64,000 bases of DNA, taken from positions 20,442-84,441 of the forward strand of contig CAWDKW010000003.1 of NCBI GenBank assembly GCA_963803065.1, written 5' to 3'. Below are positions 1-8,349 of the stretch, piece by piece; position 1 is the stretch's first letter; every line of letters starts with the position of its first letter. The notes below the pieces were generated by a model that was given only the letters and a program-made list of their open reading frames with translations, did not search any database and was not told the DNA's origin. Source of the DNA: DASXMT01 sp963803065 (GTDB lineage Bacteria > Actinomycetota > Acidimicrobiia > Acidimicrobiales > RAAP-2). The position numbers and the translations under genes are program-made.

Positions 1-678
<678 letters not shown>

Positions 679-682
<4 letters not shown>

Positions 683-1467
683 CAGGTGAGGCCGAGCGTC
701 TCTCGCATGGTGGCCTCGAACGAAGCGTCGTCGAGCTGCCGGCGCACGCCGAGGACCATCTCGGCGTCGGCGCCCACCTCCACCCGGAGGGGCGTGCCCG
801 GCTCTGTCAGCGCGTCGGCGATCGCCATGGCCACGATGCTCGGGTCGGTGCGCCCCGACGGCCCGGTCACGGTGTCGGCGACGCTGTTCCACTGTTCCCA
901 GAGATCACGGTAGGCAGCGGGCCCGCGATGCCGGCCGAGGTCCTTCATCCCTGGAGAGACATAGCCCGGTTGCACGATGACCACGCGGATCCCGAAATGG
1001 CCCAGTTCGTAGTGGAGGGTCTCGGACACGGCTTCCAGGGCGTGCTTGGAGGCGGCGTAGGCGCCCTCGAGGGGCGTGGGAATGCGCCCTTGCACCGAGC
1101 TCACGTTGACGATCACGCCGCGGCCTCGGGCGCGCCACGAGGGCAGGACCGGCTGCAGCAGGCGGAGCGGGCCGATGGCGTTGGTGTCGAGGGCGTCCTC
1201 GAGGGCTCGGAGCGGATAGTCCTCCAGGGGCCCCTTGGTGGAGATGCCGGCATTGTTGACGATGGCGTCGAGCTCGCCGCAGGCGGCGAGCGCTCGTCGG
1301 ATCGACGCCTCGTCGCGGACATCCAGCTCCAGTCGCTGGGAGGCGTCGACCGTCTCGAGGAGCTCGGCATCCCGGGCCGTGGCCACCACATGGTGGCCAC
1401 GGGCGACGAGCTCTGCGGCCGTGGCCGCACCGATGGCCCGAGCAGCTCCGGTAATCAGGACGCGCAT
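679..1467 (-). CDS. Short-chain dehydrogenase/reductase (SDR)
   Basis: Predicted NAD(P)-dependent oxidoreductase of 262 residues. The cofactor motif near residues 6-13 reads TGAARAIG, with Ala in place of the second conserved Gly. NNAG is at about 71-74, a Ser pair at 123-124, and the catalytic Tyr/Lys in YAASK at 137-141. The frame stays open further upstream, but the ATG immediately before RVLITGA fits the family start. It is co-directional with, and overlaps by four bases, the GH13 gene. The substrate is unknown. Confidence 0.85.
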
Positions 1468-1541
1468 GCCGACGAGTGTAGGGAGGACAACCGGGACCCG
1501 ACGGGCATACGATCGGACGCCGAACACGACGAGGAGTGACG

Positions 1542-1964
1542 ATGAGCGCCGAGACAGACAGGAGGGTGGTGACCGACTTCTGGGATGCCCTGTACCAGCG
1601 CCACTGGGACCGCGTCGCCTCGTTCTTCACCGCCGGTTCGGAGTACACCGACGTGCCCACGCCGACCGACGAGGTCGCAACCGGGCCCGAGCAGATCCTG
1701 GCCCGCTTGCGCTTGGGCCTCGAGCCCATCAGCCGCTACGAGCACGACCTCCGGCTGATGGTGGCCGAGGGCGGGACGGTGGTGACCGAGCACACCGAGA
1801 CCTGGCACTGGCACACCGGCGAGGTGGTCACGCTCCCGTTCGTCTCGGTCCAGGAGCTCCGAGACGGGTCGATCATGCGATGGTGGGACTACTGGGACAT
1901 CCAGACGCTGATGAACGGCGCGCCGGCGTGGTGGATCGAGCACGTGGCCCAGGGATACCGGTGA
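1542..1964 (+). CDS. SnoaL / limonene-epoxide-hydrolase-like NTF2-fold protein
   Basis: A protein of about 140 residues with the NTF2-like cone fold. It has an N-terminal helix (VVTDFWDALYQRHWDRVASFF), a short Tyr-Thr-Asp segment and a terminal strand with RDGSIMRWWDYWD. The Asp/Arg arrangement recalls limonene-1,2-epoxide hydrolase (Arg/Asp pairs), but the family also includes isomerases and non-enzymatic members, so the reaction is not assigned. The ATG at 1542 is preferred over the GTG at 1536 because GAGGAG ends five bases before it. It is transcribed divergently from the SDR at 679-1467. Confidence 0.75.
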   Translation: MSAETDRRVVTDFWDALYQRHWDRVASFFTAGSEYTDVPTPTDEVATGPEQILARLRLGLEPISRYEHDLRLMVAEGGTVVTEHTETWHWHTGEVVTLPFVSVQELRDGSIMRWWDYWDIQTLMNGAPAWWIEHVAQGYR

Positions 1965-1981
1965 CCCCTGCGCCGCCAAGC

Positions 1982-2188
1982 TCAGGCCACCCGCACCTCG
2001 TGTTCCCGGACGGTCACCACGTCGCCACGATGCAACTGGCGGCCACGACGGTGCTCCGGCTCGCCGTTGACGCGGACGGAACCGTCCTGGAGCAGGATAC
2101 GGGCATCCGATCCAGAGTCGATGAGATGAGCCAGCTTGAGGAACTGGCCCAAGCGGATCATGCCGTCGGTGATGGGAACGTCGCGCAC
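1982..2188 (-). CDS. Small S4-domain RNA-binding protein (YbcJ-like)
   Basis: This 68-residue protein is essentially one S4 domain: IRLGQFLKLAHLIDSGSDA, then LLQDGSVRVNGE and the RRGRQLHRGDVV loop. The family (YbcJ/YaaA-type) binds structured RNA and is probably ribosome-associated; its exact target is unknown. The length matches stand-alone members. It converges with the SnoaL gene, leaving 17 bases between the stops. Confidence 0.85.
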   Translation of the reverse strand: MRDVPITDGMIRLGQFLKLAHLIDSGSDARILLQDGSVRVNGEPEHRRGRQLHRGDVVTVREHEVRVA

Positions 2189-2301
2189 GGCACCATCATG
2201 TCCCGACTTCGTGCCCGCTGGTCCGGACCCCGACCCTCTTGGGCTGACCCAGCCTCATGACGCGGCGTTTAGGCGCAGCAGGCCCCGGGCATCGTGAGGG
2301 C

Positions 2302-3342
2302 ATGACGCTCGCCGCCTTGCCGGCACCCGTACCGGTCTCCCCGGCTCGGCTGGAGTTCCGCTTCGAACGGTCCCTGGCCGAGGGATCCGAGTCGCTCGAC
2401 CAGCTCATCGACGCCGAACCGGTGGATGCACGCGATGGCGCGCTGACCCTGGCCGCCATCCATGACCTCTTCGTCGCCCCGCTCGACGCGGTGCAACCAG
2501 CCGTCGTGCACCAGTACCACCCGGCCGTGGTGGGGCTGAAGGCCCGGCTCGAGGCGGCGTTGTCGGACCGGGTGGCCGACCGGGCCGATCGTCGGCCCGT
2601 TGCCGCGGGAGACCAGACCGTGGATGCCATCCGGGCGCTTGCCTCCCGCGACCTGGTCCCGCCCGTCTACCGATGGGTGGCCACCGCAGCCAGCCGGCCC
2701 GGGCTCCGGGCCTTCCTGGAGATGGAGGGCGGCCCCGACGGCGGCTTTGACGACCTGGTGGCCATCGGCCAGATCGGGTTGAGCGGGGAGCCGAAGCTCG
2801 AGATGGCCCGGAACTACTGGGACGAGATGGGGCGGGGGTCCGGCTCCGCCGTCCACACCGAGCTGCAGCGGCGGATGGCCGCTGCCGTCGGGCTGGGCTC
2901 GACCGCCCGCGCCCTCATGCCCCTCGAAGCGCTGGACCGGCTGTCGTTGCTCACCGTGTTCGCCACCAACCGCCACCGGCAGCCGGAGTTGATCGGTGCG
3001 CTGGGTCTGATCGAGCTCCAAGCCGGACCGCGCTGTCGCCAGGTGGTCCGAGGGATGCGCCGACTCGGTGTCAGCCAGGATGCGCTGTCCTTCTATCAGG
3101 AGCATGCCGAAGCCGATCCCGGTCACGGCAAGGCGTGGCTCGACCATGTGGTGCGCCCGCTGTCCTCCGATCCGTGGTGGGCGGCGGGCATGGTGCGCGG
3201 CGCCCGCTACCGGTCAGCCGCCAATGCCGCCTTCTTCTCCCTGATCGGCGACCGGGTCAGGGAGGCCTCCTCGGGCTCCCGTGGGGGCTCTCCCGGGGCA
3301 TCGGCTGGGGCATTGCGTCTCCTGCCCGGACAGAAGGCGTGA
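2302..3342 (+). CDS. Iron-containing redox enzyme, haem-oxygenase-like diiron family (HDO)
   Basis: An all-helical protein of about 346 residues. It carries the two-part ligand pattern of haem-oxygenase-like diiron oxidases. E-x-A-R-N-x-W-D-E-M-G-R-G (about residues 167-179) is followed by His near 185, and the second half has Glu near 238 and H-x3-D-x2-H near 268-275. Known relatives (UndA, SznF, CADD, BesC) use O2 on fatty acids, amino acids or amines, but no substrate can be read here. The ATG at 2302 is preferred to an in-frame ATG 45 bases upstream because GTGAGGG precedes it. The N-terminal third looks like a helical lead-in and the tail is Ser/Gly-rich. Confidence 0.72.
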   Translation: MTLAALPAPVPVSPARLEFRFERSLAEGSESLDQLIDAEPVDARDGALTLAAIHDLFVAPLDAVQPAVVHQYHPAVVGLKARLEAALSDRVADRADRRPVAAGDQTVDAIRALASRDLVPPVYRWVATAASRPGLRAFLEMEGGPDGGFDDLVAIGQIGLSGEPKLEMARNYWDEMGRGSGSAVHTELQRRMAAAVGLGSTARALMPLEALDRLSLLTVFATNRHRQPELIGALGLIELQAGPRCRQVVRGMRRLGVSQDALSFYQEHAEADPGHGKAWLDHVVRPLSSDPWWAAGMVRGARYRSAANAAFFSLIGDRVREASSGSRGGSPGASAGALRLLPGQKA

Positions 3343-3451
3343 GGATGGGGAGTCGGCCGCCGGCCGGCGAGGTGTTGGCTGCCGCGGTGGACCGGGCCGG
3401 GCGTCCGGGCCGGGACGGCTGAGCCGACGAGCAGGTCGTCCTCCGCTGCCA

Positions 3452-4240
3452 GTGCTCATCGGGACCTCGGGTTGGCAGTACGCCGACTGGCGCGGGCGCT
3501 TCTACCCGAGCGGCGTCGCTCAGGCGCGCTGGCTCGAGTACTACGCGGCCCGGTTCCGCACGGTCGAGGTCAACAACGCCTTCTATCGCCTCCCCGAGGC
3601 CTCCACGTTCGAGGGGTGGAGGGATCGGACACCCGACGACTTCATCGTGACGGTGAAGGCCAGCCGCTACCTCACCCACATCCGACGGCTGAAGGACCCG
3701 GCTGAGCCCGTGGACCGCCTGATGAGCCGGGCCGGTCATCTGGGGACCAAGCTCGGACCCGTGCTCCTCCAGCTTCCGGCCAACTTCGCCATTGACCTCG
3801 ATGCCCTGGCCGAGACGCTCGGTCACTTCCCCCGCGGGACCCGGATCGCGTTCGAGCCTCGTCACCCCTCCTGGTACACCGACGAGACGGCCGACCTGCT
3901 GGCCCGGAACGGTGCCGCCTTCTGCCTGACCGATGCTCCAGGCCGCCGGGCCCCGATTTGGCGCACCAGCGATTGGGGCTACCTCCGGTTCCACGAAGGC
4001 CGGGCTGCGCCGGCCCCGTGCTACGGGCGCACGGCCCTGCGGTCGTGGGCCGCCCGGCTGGCCGACCGGTGGTCCTCGAGCGACGACGTCTACGTCTATT
4101 TCAACAACGACCGCGGCGGGTGCGCCGTCCGGGACGCGCACCGTTTCGCGCTCGCCGTCGAACGCGCCGGACTCGAACCTTCGCGGGTCCCTTCGGCCCG
4201 GGAGGTCCCGGTGGCCGGCCAGAAGGGACACAGGCAGTGA
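3452..4240 (+). CDS. DUF72 family TIM-barrel protein (YecE-like)
   Basis: This 262-residue protein shows the DUF72 hallmarks in order. These are IGTSGWQYADWRGRFYP at the N-terminus, VEVNNAFYRLP, FIVTVKASRYLTH, LGPVLLQLP, the strand with FEPRHPSW, and YVYFNNDRGG near the C-terminus. The family has a TIM-barrel fold and unproven function; a link to nucleic-acid repair or iron-sulphur chemistry has been proposed only from context. The GTG at 3452 starts the first beta strand directly, although the frame stays open upstream. Confidence 0.88.
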   Translation: MLIGTSGWQYADWRGRFYPSGVAQARWLEYYAARFRTVEVNNAFYRLPEASTFEGWRDRTPDDFIVTVKASRYLTHIRRLKDPAEPVDRLMSRAGHLGTKLGPVLLQLPANFAIDLDALAETLGHFPRGTRIAFEPRHPSWYTDETADLLARNGAAFCLTDAPGRRAPIWRTSDWGYLRFHEGRAAPAPCYGRTALRSWAARLADRWSSSDDVYVYFNNDRGGCAVRDAHRFALAVERAGLEPSRVPSAREVPVAGQKGHRQ

Positions 4241-4274
4241 GCCGAACCCGACGCGACCCCTGATCGAGAGCTAC

Positions 4275-4300
4275 GTTCGGCCTCCCCTGCCGGCGGGTAT
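4275..4300 (+). promoter_or_regulatory. SigB/SigF-type promoter before DUF6328 gene
   Basis: GTTC at 4275-4278, 16 bases, then GGGTAT at 4295-4300. This resembles the GTTT-N14-16-GGGTAT pattern of the SigB/SigF group, and such a sigma factor is encoded at 5945. Transcription would begin around 4307, so the DUF6328 mRNA (ATG 4310) would be almost leaderless. Confidence 0.55.
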
Positions 4301-4309
4301 CTCCCTGGG

Positions 4310-4906
4310 ATGATCGACGAAGGGGGAGGCAGTCCAGCCGAGGGCACGGCGGGGTCGACAGCGGAAGGGGCGAGACCGGCCCAAGGCGGCAGGCACGAGT
4401 CCGAGGACGAGCGGATCGATCGAAATGTGGCCGAGCTGCTCCAGGAGCTGCGGGTGGCCAGCCTCGGGGTGCAGGTGCTCTTCGGGTTCCTTCTGTCCCT
4501 GCCGTTCACCAACCGCTTCGGGCACCTCGACCACAACCAACGCATCCTCTACCAGGCCAGCCTGTTCCTGGCCGCCGGCGCCACCGCACTGCTCACCGCG
4601 CCGGTCGCCTATCACCGGATCGTGTTCCGCCGGCACGCGAAGGGCAGGCTCCTGGCCGTGTCGAACGCGCTCGCCCTGTGCGGTCTGTCCGCCGTGGGGC
4701 TGGCCATCTCCACCGCCGTCTGGTTGGTGGTCAGCACGGTCGACTCGGGCGCGGTCGTGCCCATCCTGGCCGCCGTCTTGCCCGTGGTCATCATCGGGCT
4801 GTGGTTCGTGCTGCCCCTGAGCGGGCGGCTCCAGCGGCCGGGGGGCGAGGCCGCATCGCCCGCGCCCGCCACAGGGACCCAGCGAGCCGCCGACCAATGG
4901 CCGTAG
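4310..4906 (+). CDS. DUF6328 family membrane protein
   Basis: 198 residues. A hydrophilic Gly/Glu-rich N-terminus of about 40 residues leads into the family signature NVAELLQELRVASLGVQVLF. About four transmembrane helices follow, at roughly 50-70, 80-100, 117-140 and 148-170, with a charged loop containing YHRIVFRRHAKGR. Members are small actinobacterial inner-membrane proteins of unknown role. The SigF-like promoter directly in front suggests stress induction. Confidence 0.75.
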   Translation: MIDEGGGSPAEGTAGSTAEGARPAQGGRHESEDERIDRNVAELLQELRVASLGVQVLFGFLLSLPFTNRFGHLDHNQRILYQASLFLAAGATALLTAPVAYHRIVFRRHAKGRLLAVSNALALCGLSAVGLAISTAVWLVVSTVDSGAVVPILAAVLPVVIIGLWFVLPLSGRLQRPGGEAASPAPATGTQRAADQWP

Positions 4907-5228
4907 CGGCGCGTTCTACCAGGTTGAGGGCGATCGACGGCCACACGATGCGCACAGCTCTCTGCTTCTCGCCCAGCACGGGTTCGCCGGGGGATCGTTG
5001 TCGGTCCCGGGGTGGCGTAGCCTTCGACAAGCCGGATCAGTCAAATCAGGGAATCACCCAGGGAATCACCCATGCCCATTCGCCTGCCGTTCGCCATCCC
5101 GATGGGTGCCGCGACGGCCGCTCCCGGGCGGCCGGCACTCGGATGATGGTGAGATGCGGCCGGCGATGGGTATAGCTGGCGGGGAGCACGGGTCGAATGG
5201 AGCGTCGAATGGAGAGGGGCAGGAAACC
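4907..5228. other. Intergenic region before the sigma operon
   Basis: 322 bases without a convincing gene. It includes a direct repeat (agggaatcacc twice, about 5048-5070) and the candidate GGGTAT promoter at 5148-5173, followed by a leader of about 50 bases. GAGAGGGGCAGG near 5213-5224 lies before the STAS start. Confidence 0.5.
5148..5173 (+). promoter_or_regulatory. Possible autoregulated SigF-type promoter of the STAS/RsbW/sigma operon
   Basis: GGGTAT at 5168-5173 is a perfect -10 for the SigB/SigF group, and 16 bases upstream is GGTG, only a weak -35. Sigma factors of this group commonly transcribe their own operon. The weak -35 makes this the least certain of the set. Confidence 0.35.
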
Positions 5229-5568
5229 ATGGAGCTGACCTTTGAGATCACCGAGCAGGTTACCGGAGGGGTGCCCGTCGTCTCGGTTGTCGGAGAGATC
5301 GACGTGGCCACGGCGCCGGCCCTTCGGGAGCATCTCGGCGCCCACGAGAAGGCGGGTGTTGGCGGTGGTCGTGGACCTGCTGGGGGTCTCCTTCCTCGAC
5401 TCGACGGCGCTGGGAGTCCTTGTCGGGTCCTTCAAGCGCATCCGCGAGTCGGGGGGCGACCTCAAGCTGGTCATCGCCGAACCCCGGATCCTCAAGGTGT
5501 TCGAGATCACCGACCTCGTCCGCGTGTTCCCGATCTTCTCGACCGTGGACGAGGCAGTGGGGGGATGA
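5229..5568 (+). pseudogene. STAS anti-sigma-factor antagonist (RsbV-like), frame broken
   Basis: This would be the antagonist that frees the sigma factor by binding its anti-sigma kinase. From the ATG at 5229 the frame encodes MELTFEITEQVTGG...VVGEIDVATAPALREHLGA. The rest (LAVVVDLLGVSFLDSTALG, with the phosphorylatable Ser in LDST, to VFPIFSTVDEAVGG) lies in another frame that ends at the TGA at 5566-5568. The shift falls between about 5340 and 5368, and one surplus base would explain it. As written, the 5229 frame instead continues through the neighbouring kinase gene to 5945. This is either a sequencing indel or a recent inactivation; no slippery site is obvious. Confidence 0.7.
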
Positions 5569-5945
5569 GCGACGTGGTCACGCTGTCGCTCCCCGTCCGT
5601 TCCGATCTCCTGGTCTTGGCCAGGATCACGGCGGCCACCATGGCAGCGCGGGCTGACTTCGACATCGAGGAGATCGAGGACCTGCGCCTGGCCGTCGACG
5701 AGCTCTGCTTGTCGGTGGTGGGCGGGGCCCGGTCGGGAACGGTGCGGCTCGAGTTCACCCTCGACGGCGCCACCATCACGATCGCCTGCGAGCTCGATCG
5801 CAGTGGGGAATCCGACGACGGTCACGACCCGGGCGAGCCCGATGACCTGTCGATCCGCCTGATCGAGGCCCTGGTCGACCAGCACCGTCGTGACGCCGGT
5901 GGGCGAGCGACGCTGTCCAAGCGCAGGAGCAGGGTTGCCCGCTGA
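5565..5945 (+). CDS. Anti-sigma factor serine kinase (RsbW/SpoIIAB-like)
   Basis: 126 residues with the GHKL ATPase layout. An N-terminal strand (VVTLSLPVRSDLLVLAR) is followed by the N-box EDLRLAVDELCLSVV. The C-terminal part has DDLSIRLIEALVD in place of a well-formed G2 box, so the ATP lid is degenerate. It should bind the sigma factor at 5945 and phosphorylate the STAS antagonist. ATG overlaps the STAS stop (ATGA), and its own stop overlaps the sigma start (TGATG). This is the classic partner-switching operon with tight translational coupling. Confidence 0.82.
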   Translation: MSDVVTLSLPVRSDLLVLARITAATMAARADFDIEEIEDLRLAVDELCLSVVGGARSGTVRLEFTLDGATITIACELDRSGESDDGHDPGEPDDLSIRLIEALVDQHRRDAGGRATLSKRRSRVAR

Positions 5946-6691
5946 TGGCCGATGACGCCCGGCGGCCACCGGTGGCCCGGGATCGATGGGTCGAGTTCGC
6001 CGCCACCCGCGACGAGAAGCTGCGCGACGAGCTGGTCACCGAGCACATCGGCCTGGCCCGTCGCCTGGCCCATCGCTTCGCCAACCGGGGCGAGCCCTAC
6101 GACGACCTCGTGCAGGTGGGATCCATCGCCCTCATCAAGGCGGTGGACCGTTTCGACCCCGATCGAGGCGTCGAGTTCACCACCTACGCCACCGGAACGG
6201 TCATCGGTGAGCTCAAGCGCCATTTCCGGGACAGGGGCTGGGCCGTCCGTGCACCACGCCGCATCCAGGAGCTGTACCTGGAGCTCGGGCACACCATCGA
6301 CGCGCTGTCCCAGGAGCTGGGTCGCCCGCCCACCGTGGCCGAATTGGCCGAGTCGATCGGTGTCTCCCAGGACGCCGTCCTCGAGGCGATCGAAGCCGGC
6401 CAGGGATATCGCTCGTCATCGATCGATGCACCGGGTCAGCGGGACGAGACCCTGGCCGACCGGTTGGGATCGGATGACGCCGGTGTCACCACGGTGGACG
6501 AGCGCTCGGTCCTGGCCCCAGCACTGGCGGCCCTGCCCGAGCGCCAGCAGGAGGTGGTACGGCTCCGGTTCATCGATGGCCTGACCCAGTCGGAGATCGC
6601 CTCGCGGGTGGGCATCAGCCAGATGCACGTCTCCCGGCTCCTGGCCCAGAGCCTGGCCCGGATCAGGGAGAACCTGGCCGAGGAGCACTGA
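5945..6691 (+). CDS. SigB/SigF/SigG-family RNA polymerase sigma factor
   Basis: 248 residues. Region 2 runs from ELVTEHIGLARRLAHRF through YDDLVQVGSIALIKAVDRF to GVEFTTYATGTVIGELKRHF. Region 3 contains RPPTVAELAESIGVS. Region 4 has LPERQQEVVRLRFIDGLTQ and the recognition helix ISQMHVSRLLAQSLARIR. This is the stress or sporulation sigma group that recognises GTTT / GGGTAT promoters. It is the third gene of the STAS-kinase-sigma operon. Promoters of the expected form occur at 4275, 6718, 36327 and 37286, which makes them candidate targets. Confidence 0.92.
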   Translation: MADDARRPPVARDRWVEFAATRDEKLRDELVTEHIGLARRLAHRFANRGEPYDDLVQVGSIALIKAVDRFDPDRGVEFTTYATGTVIGELKRHFRDRGWAVRAPRRIQELYLELGHTIDALSQELGRPPTVAELAESIGVSQDAVLEAIEAGQGYRSSSIDAPGQRDETLADRLGSDDAGVTTVDERSVLAPALAALPERQQEVVRLRFIDGLTQSEIASRVGISQMHVSRLLAQSLARIRENLAEEH

Positions 6692-6717
6692 GCCCAGCGG
6701 TTTTCCGTCCGTCGCTC

Positions 6718-6744
6718 GGTTTGACCTGGTGTCGGTCCGGGTAC
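6718..6744 (+). promoter_or_regulatory. SigB/SigF-type promoter, best match in the window
   Basis: GGTTT at 6718-6722, 16 bases, then GGGTAC at 6739-6744. It sits directly after the sigma gene and about 30 bases upstream of the start of the small Cys/His protein, giving a short leader that contains AGGAGG. Confidence 0.65.
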
Positions 6745-6773
6745 TTCCCTCCCGAACCTAGGAGGTGTACCTC

Positions 6774-7016
6774 ATGCGTGACCGAAACACGAAGGCCGGT
6801 TCGGTGTCAACCGAGCCGCTGGGCGGGCATGGTGCGCCGCCGGTGTACCGATCGGGCCGTGTGTGCGCCAACGAGGGGTGCAACGCCCTGCTCTCCATTT
6901 ACAACAGTGCAGACTGCTGCGCCCTCCACGACATGTCGGCCATGGCCTCGCGGCCGCCCCGGGGGACGGCGCGCCGTCGCCGCGGCACCAGCCGCTTCCG
7001 GACGAAGGTGGCCTGA
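6774..7016 (+). CDS. Small conserved protein with C-x4-C / C-x2-H cluster
   Basis: 80 residues. The core reads RVCANEGCNALLSIYNSADCCALHD, a compact Cys/His arrangement that could bind one metal ion. It is flanked by a Gly/Pro-rich N-terminus and a very basic tail (RGTARRRRGTSRFRTK), which suggests nucleic-acid contact. Such proteins recur in actinobacteria without assigned function. AGGAGG at 6761-6766 lies seven bases before the ATG at 6774. The strong SigF-like promoter implies stress control. Confidence 0.68.
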   Translation: MRDRNTKAGSVSTEPLGGHGAPPVYRSGRVCANEGCNALLSIYNSADCCALHDMSAMASRPPRGTARRRRGTSRFRTKVA

Positions 7017-7039
7017 GGAGACCCCCGCCGATCGGGTGG

Positions 7040-7465
7040 TCAAGCCGGGCCCTCGAGCTCCTCCGCCTCGGGCAGGTCCAGCTCGCACCAGACCGTCTTT
7101 CCCAGGCCCCGTCGGGGGCGAAGGGTACCCCAGGCAGCCGTCAGGGCGTCAACCAGGGCGAGGCCCCGCCCTCCCTCGGCCGTGACCTCACGGTGCATCC
7201 GGCGAGGGAGGCGGCTCGAGTCGCCGTCGGACACCTCGATCCGGAGGCGGTCATCCTCCAACGACAACAGGAGCTGGGTGGGCCCGGTATCGGCGTGGAT
7301 GACGGCGTTGGTCACCAGCTCCGTGGCCACCAGGCTGGCCACCGGTTCTAGCTCCGGGATCCCCCAGGCGGTCAGGCTCTCGCGCACCGCCGCCCGCGCA
7401 TGGGCGGCGCACGTGGTGTCGTCGGGCAGGGGGATCAGGAATTCGACTCGCTTGACTCTAGCCAT
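7040..7465 (-). CDS. Stand-alone GHKL ATP-binding protein (anti-sigma kinase-like)
   Basis: About 141 residues with a single HATPase_c domain: N-box LVATELVTNAVIHA, G1 EVSDGDSSRLP and G2 EGGRGLALVDALTAAWG, all well formed. Such short kinases regulate sigma factors or act with PP2C phosphatases in actinobacteria. This one is better preserved in its ATP lid than the kinase at 5565 and could be an alternative partner for the same STAS/sigma circuit. The ATG at 7465 gives the normal N-terminus; the frame extends upstream without family similarity. It faces the small Cys/His gene (convergent). Confidence 0.82.
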   Translation of the reverse strand: MARVKRVEFLIPLPDDTTCAAHARAAVRESLTAWGIPELEPVASLVATELVTNAVIHADTGPTQLLLSLEDDRLRIEVSDGDSSRLPRRMHREVTAEGGRGLALVDALTAAWGTLRPRRGLGKTVWCELDLPEAEELEGPA

Positions 7466-7563
7466 GCGACCGACGGGACCGGGAGCCGGTCGGGCTGCCC
7501 GAGTTGCGTCGGTACACTCGGCCCGGACGGTGAACCCAATTCCCAAATCGCGGGGAGCGAACC

Positions 7564-8349
7564 ATGCAGGGAGACGAGCGCGCAGCCGAGGGTGGGCGGC
7601 TAGCTGGAACAGTGGCTCTGGTGACTGGTGCATCGAGCGGCATCGGCGAAGCGACGGCGAGGTCGCTCGCCTCCGAAGGTGCCTCGGTGACCGTCGTCGC
7701 CCGCCGTCTCGACCGGCTCGAAGCCCTGGCCGACTCCATCGGCGACCCGTCCCGGGTCGAGGTGATCGAGGCCGATATCACCGGCCAGGATCAGGCACGA
7801 TCGGCCGTGGAAGCGGCGGTATCCCGGTTCGGCCGCCTCGACACGCTGGTCAACAACGCAGGAGTGATGCTGCTCGGACCGATCGTCGATGCGCCGACCG
7901 ACGAGTGGCGGCGGATGGTGGAGGTCAACCTGCTCGGACTGTTGTACTGCACCCATGCCGCCCTCCCTCATCTTCTGGCCGCGGCCGAGGCCGATCCCCG
8001 ACGGGTGGCCGACGTGGTCAACGTGAGCTCGGTGGCCGGACGCGTGGCCCGCGAGGGCAACGGGGTCTACAGCGCCACCAAGTTCGCGGTGGTGGCCTTC
8101 GGTGAGTCGCTCCGCCAGGAGGTGGCTGCCCGTCACGTCCGGGTCACGGCCGTGGAGCCCGGGGCGACGGCCACCGAGCTGGCTGGTCACAACCGGCCCG
8201 AGATCATCGACGGCCTGCGGGCCACCTTCGAGGGTGCCCAACTGATGACCTCGACGGACATTGCCGAGACCATCACCTTCGCCGTCACCAGGCCTCGGCA
8301 CGTGGCGCTGAACGAGATCCTCGTCCGGCCCACCGAGCAGGTGCGGTGA
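7564..8349 (+). CDS. SDR family oxidoreductase
   Basis: 261 residues. The cofactor loop TGASSGIG is near 21-28, followed by NNAG near 95, an INVSS-type strand (VVNVSSVAG) and the catalytic YSATK. The C-terminal segment resembles YdfG/serine 3-dehydrogenase-like SDRs (AVEPGATATEL; PRHVALNEILVRPTEQ). The last base of its stop codon is the base before the GTG of the first thioesterase gene, so the three genes 7564-10076 form an operon. The substrate is unknown; a hydroxyacyl or short-chain alcohol is possible given the neighbours. Confidence 0.85.
   Translation: MQGDERAAEGGRLAGTVALVTGASSGIGEATARSLASEGASVTVVARRLDRLEALADSIGDPSRVEVIEADITGQDQARSAVEAAVSRFGRLDTLVNNAGVMLLGPIVDAPTDEWRRMVEVNLLGLLYCTHAALPHLLAAAEADPRRVADVVNVSSVAGRVAREGNGVYSATKFAVVAFGESLRQEVAARHVRVTAVEPGATATELAGHNRPEIIDGLRATFEGAQLMTSTDIAETITFAVTRPRHVALNEILVRPTEQVR

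Noticed and set aside
5340..5368. Programmed frameshift in the STAS gene
   Set aside because: No slippery heptamer, stop-codon context or downstream structure is apparent, and RsbV genes are not known to use frameshifting.
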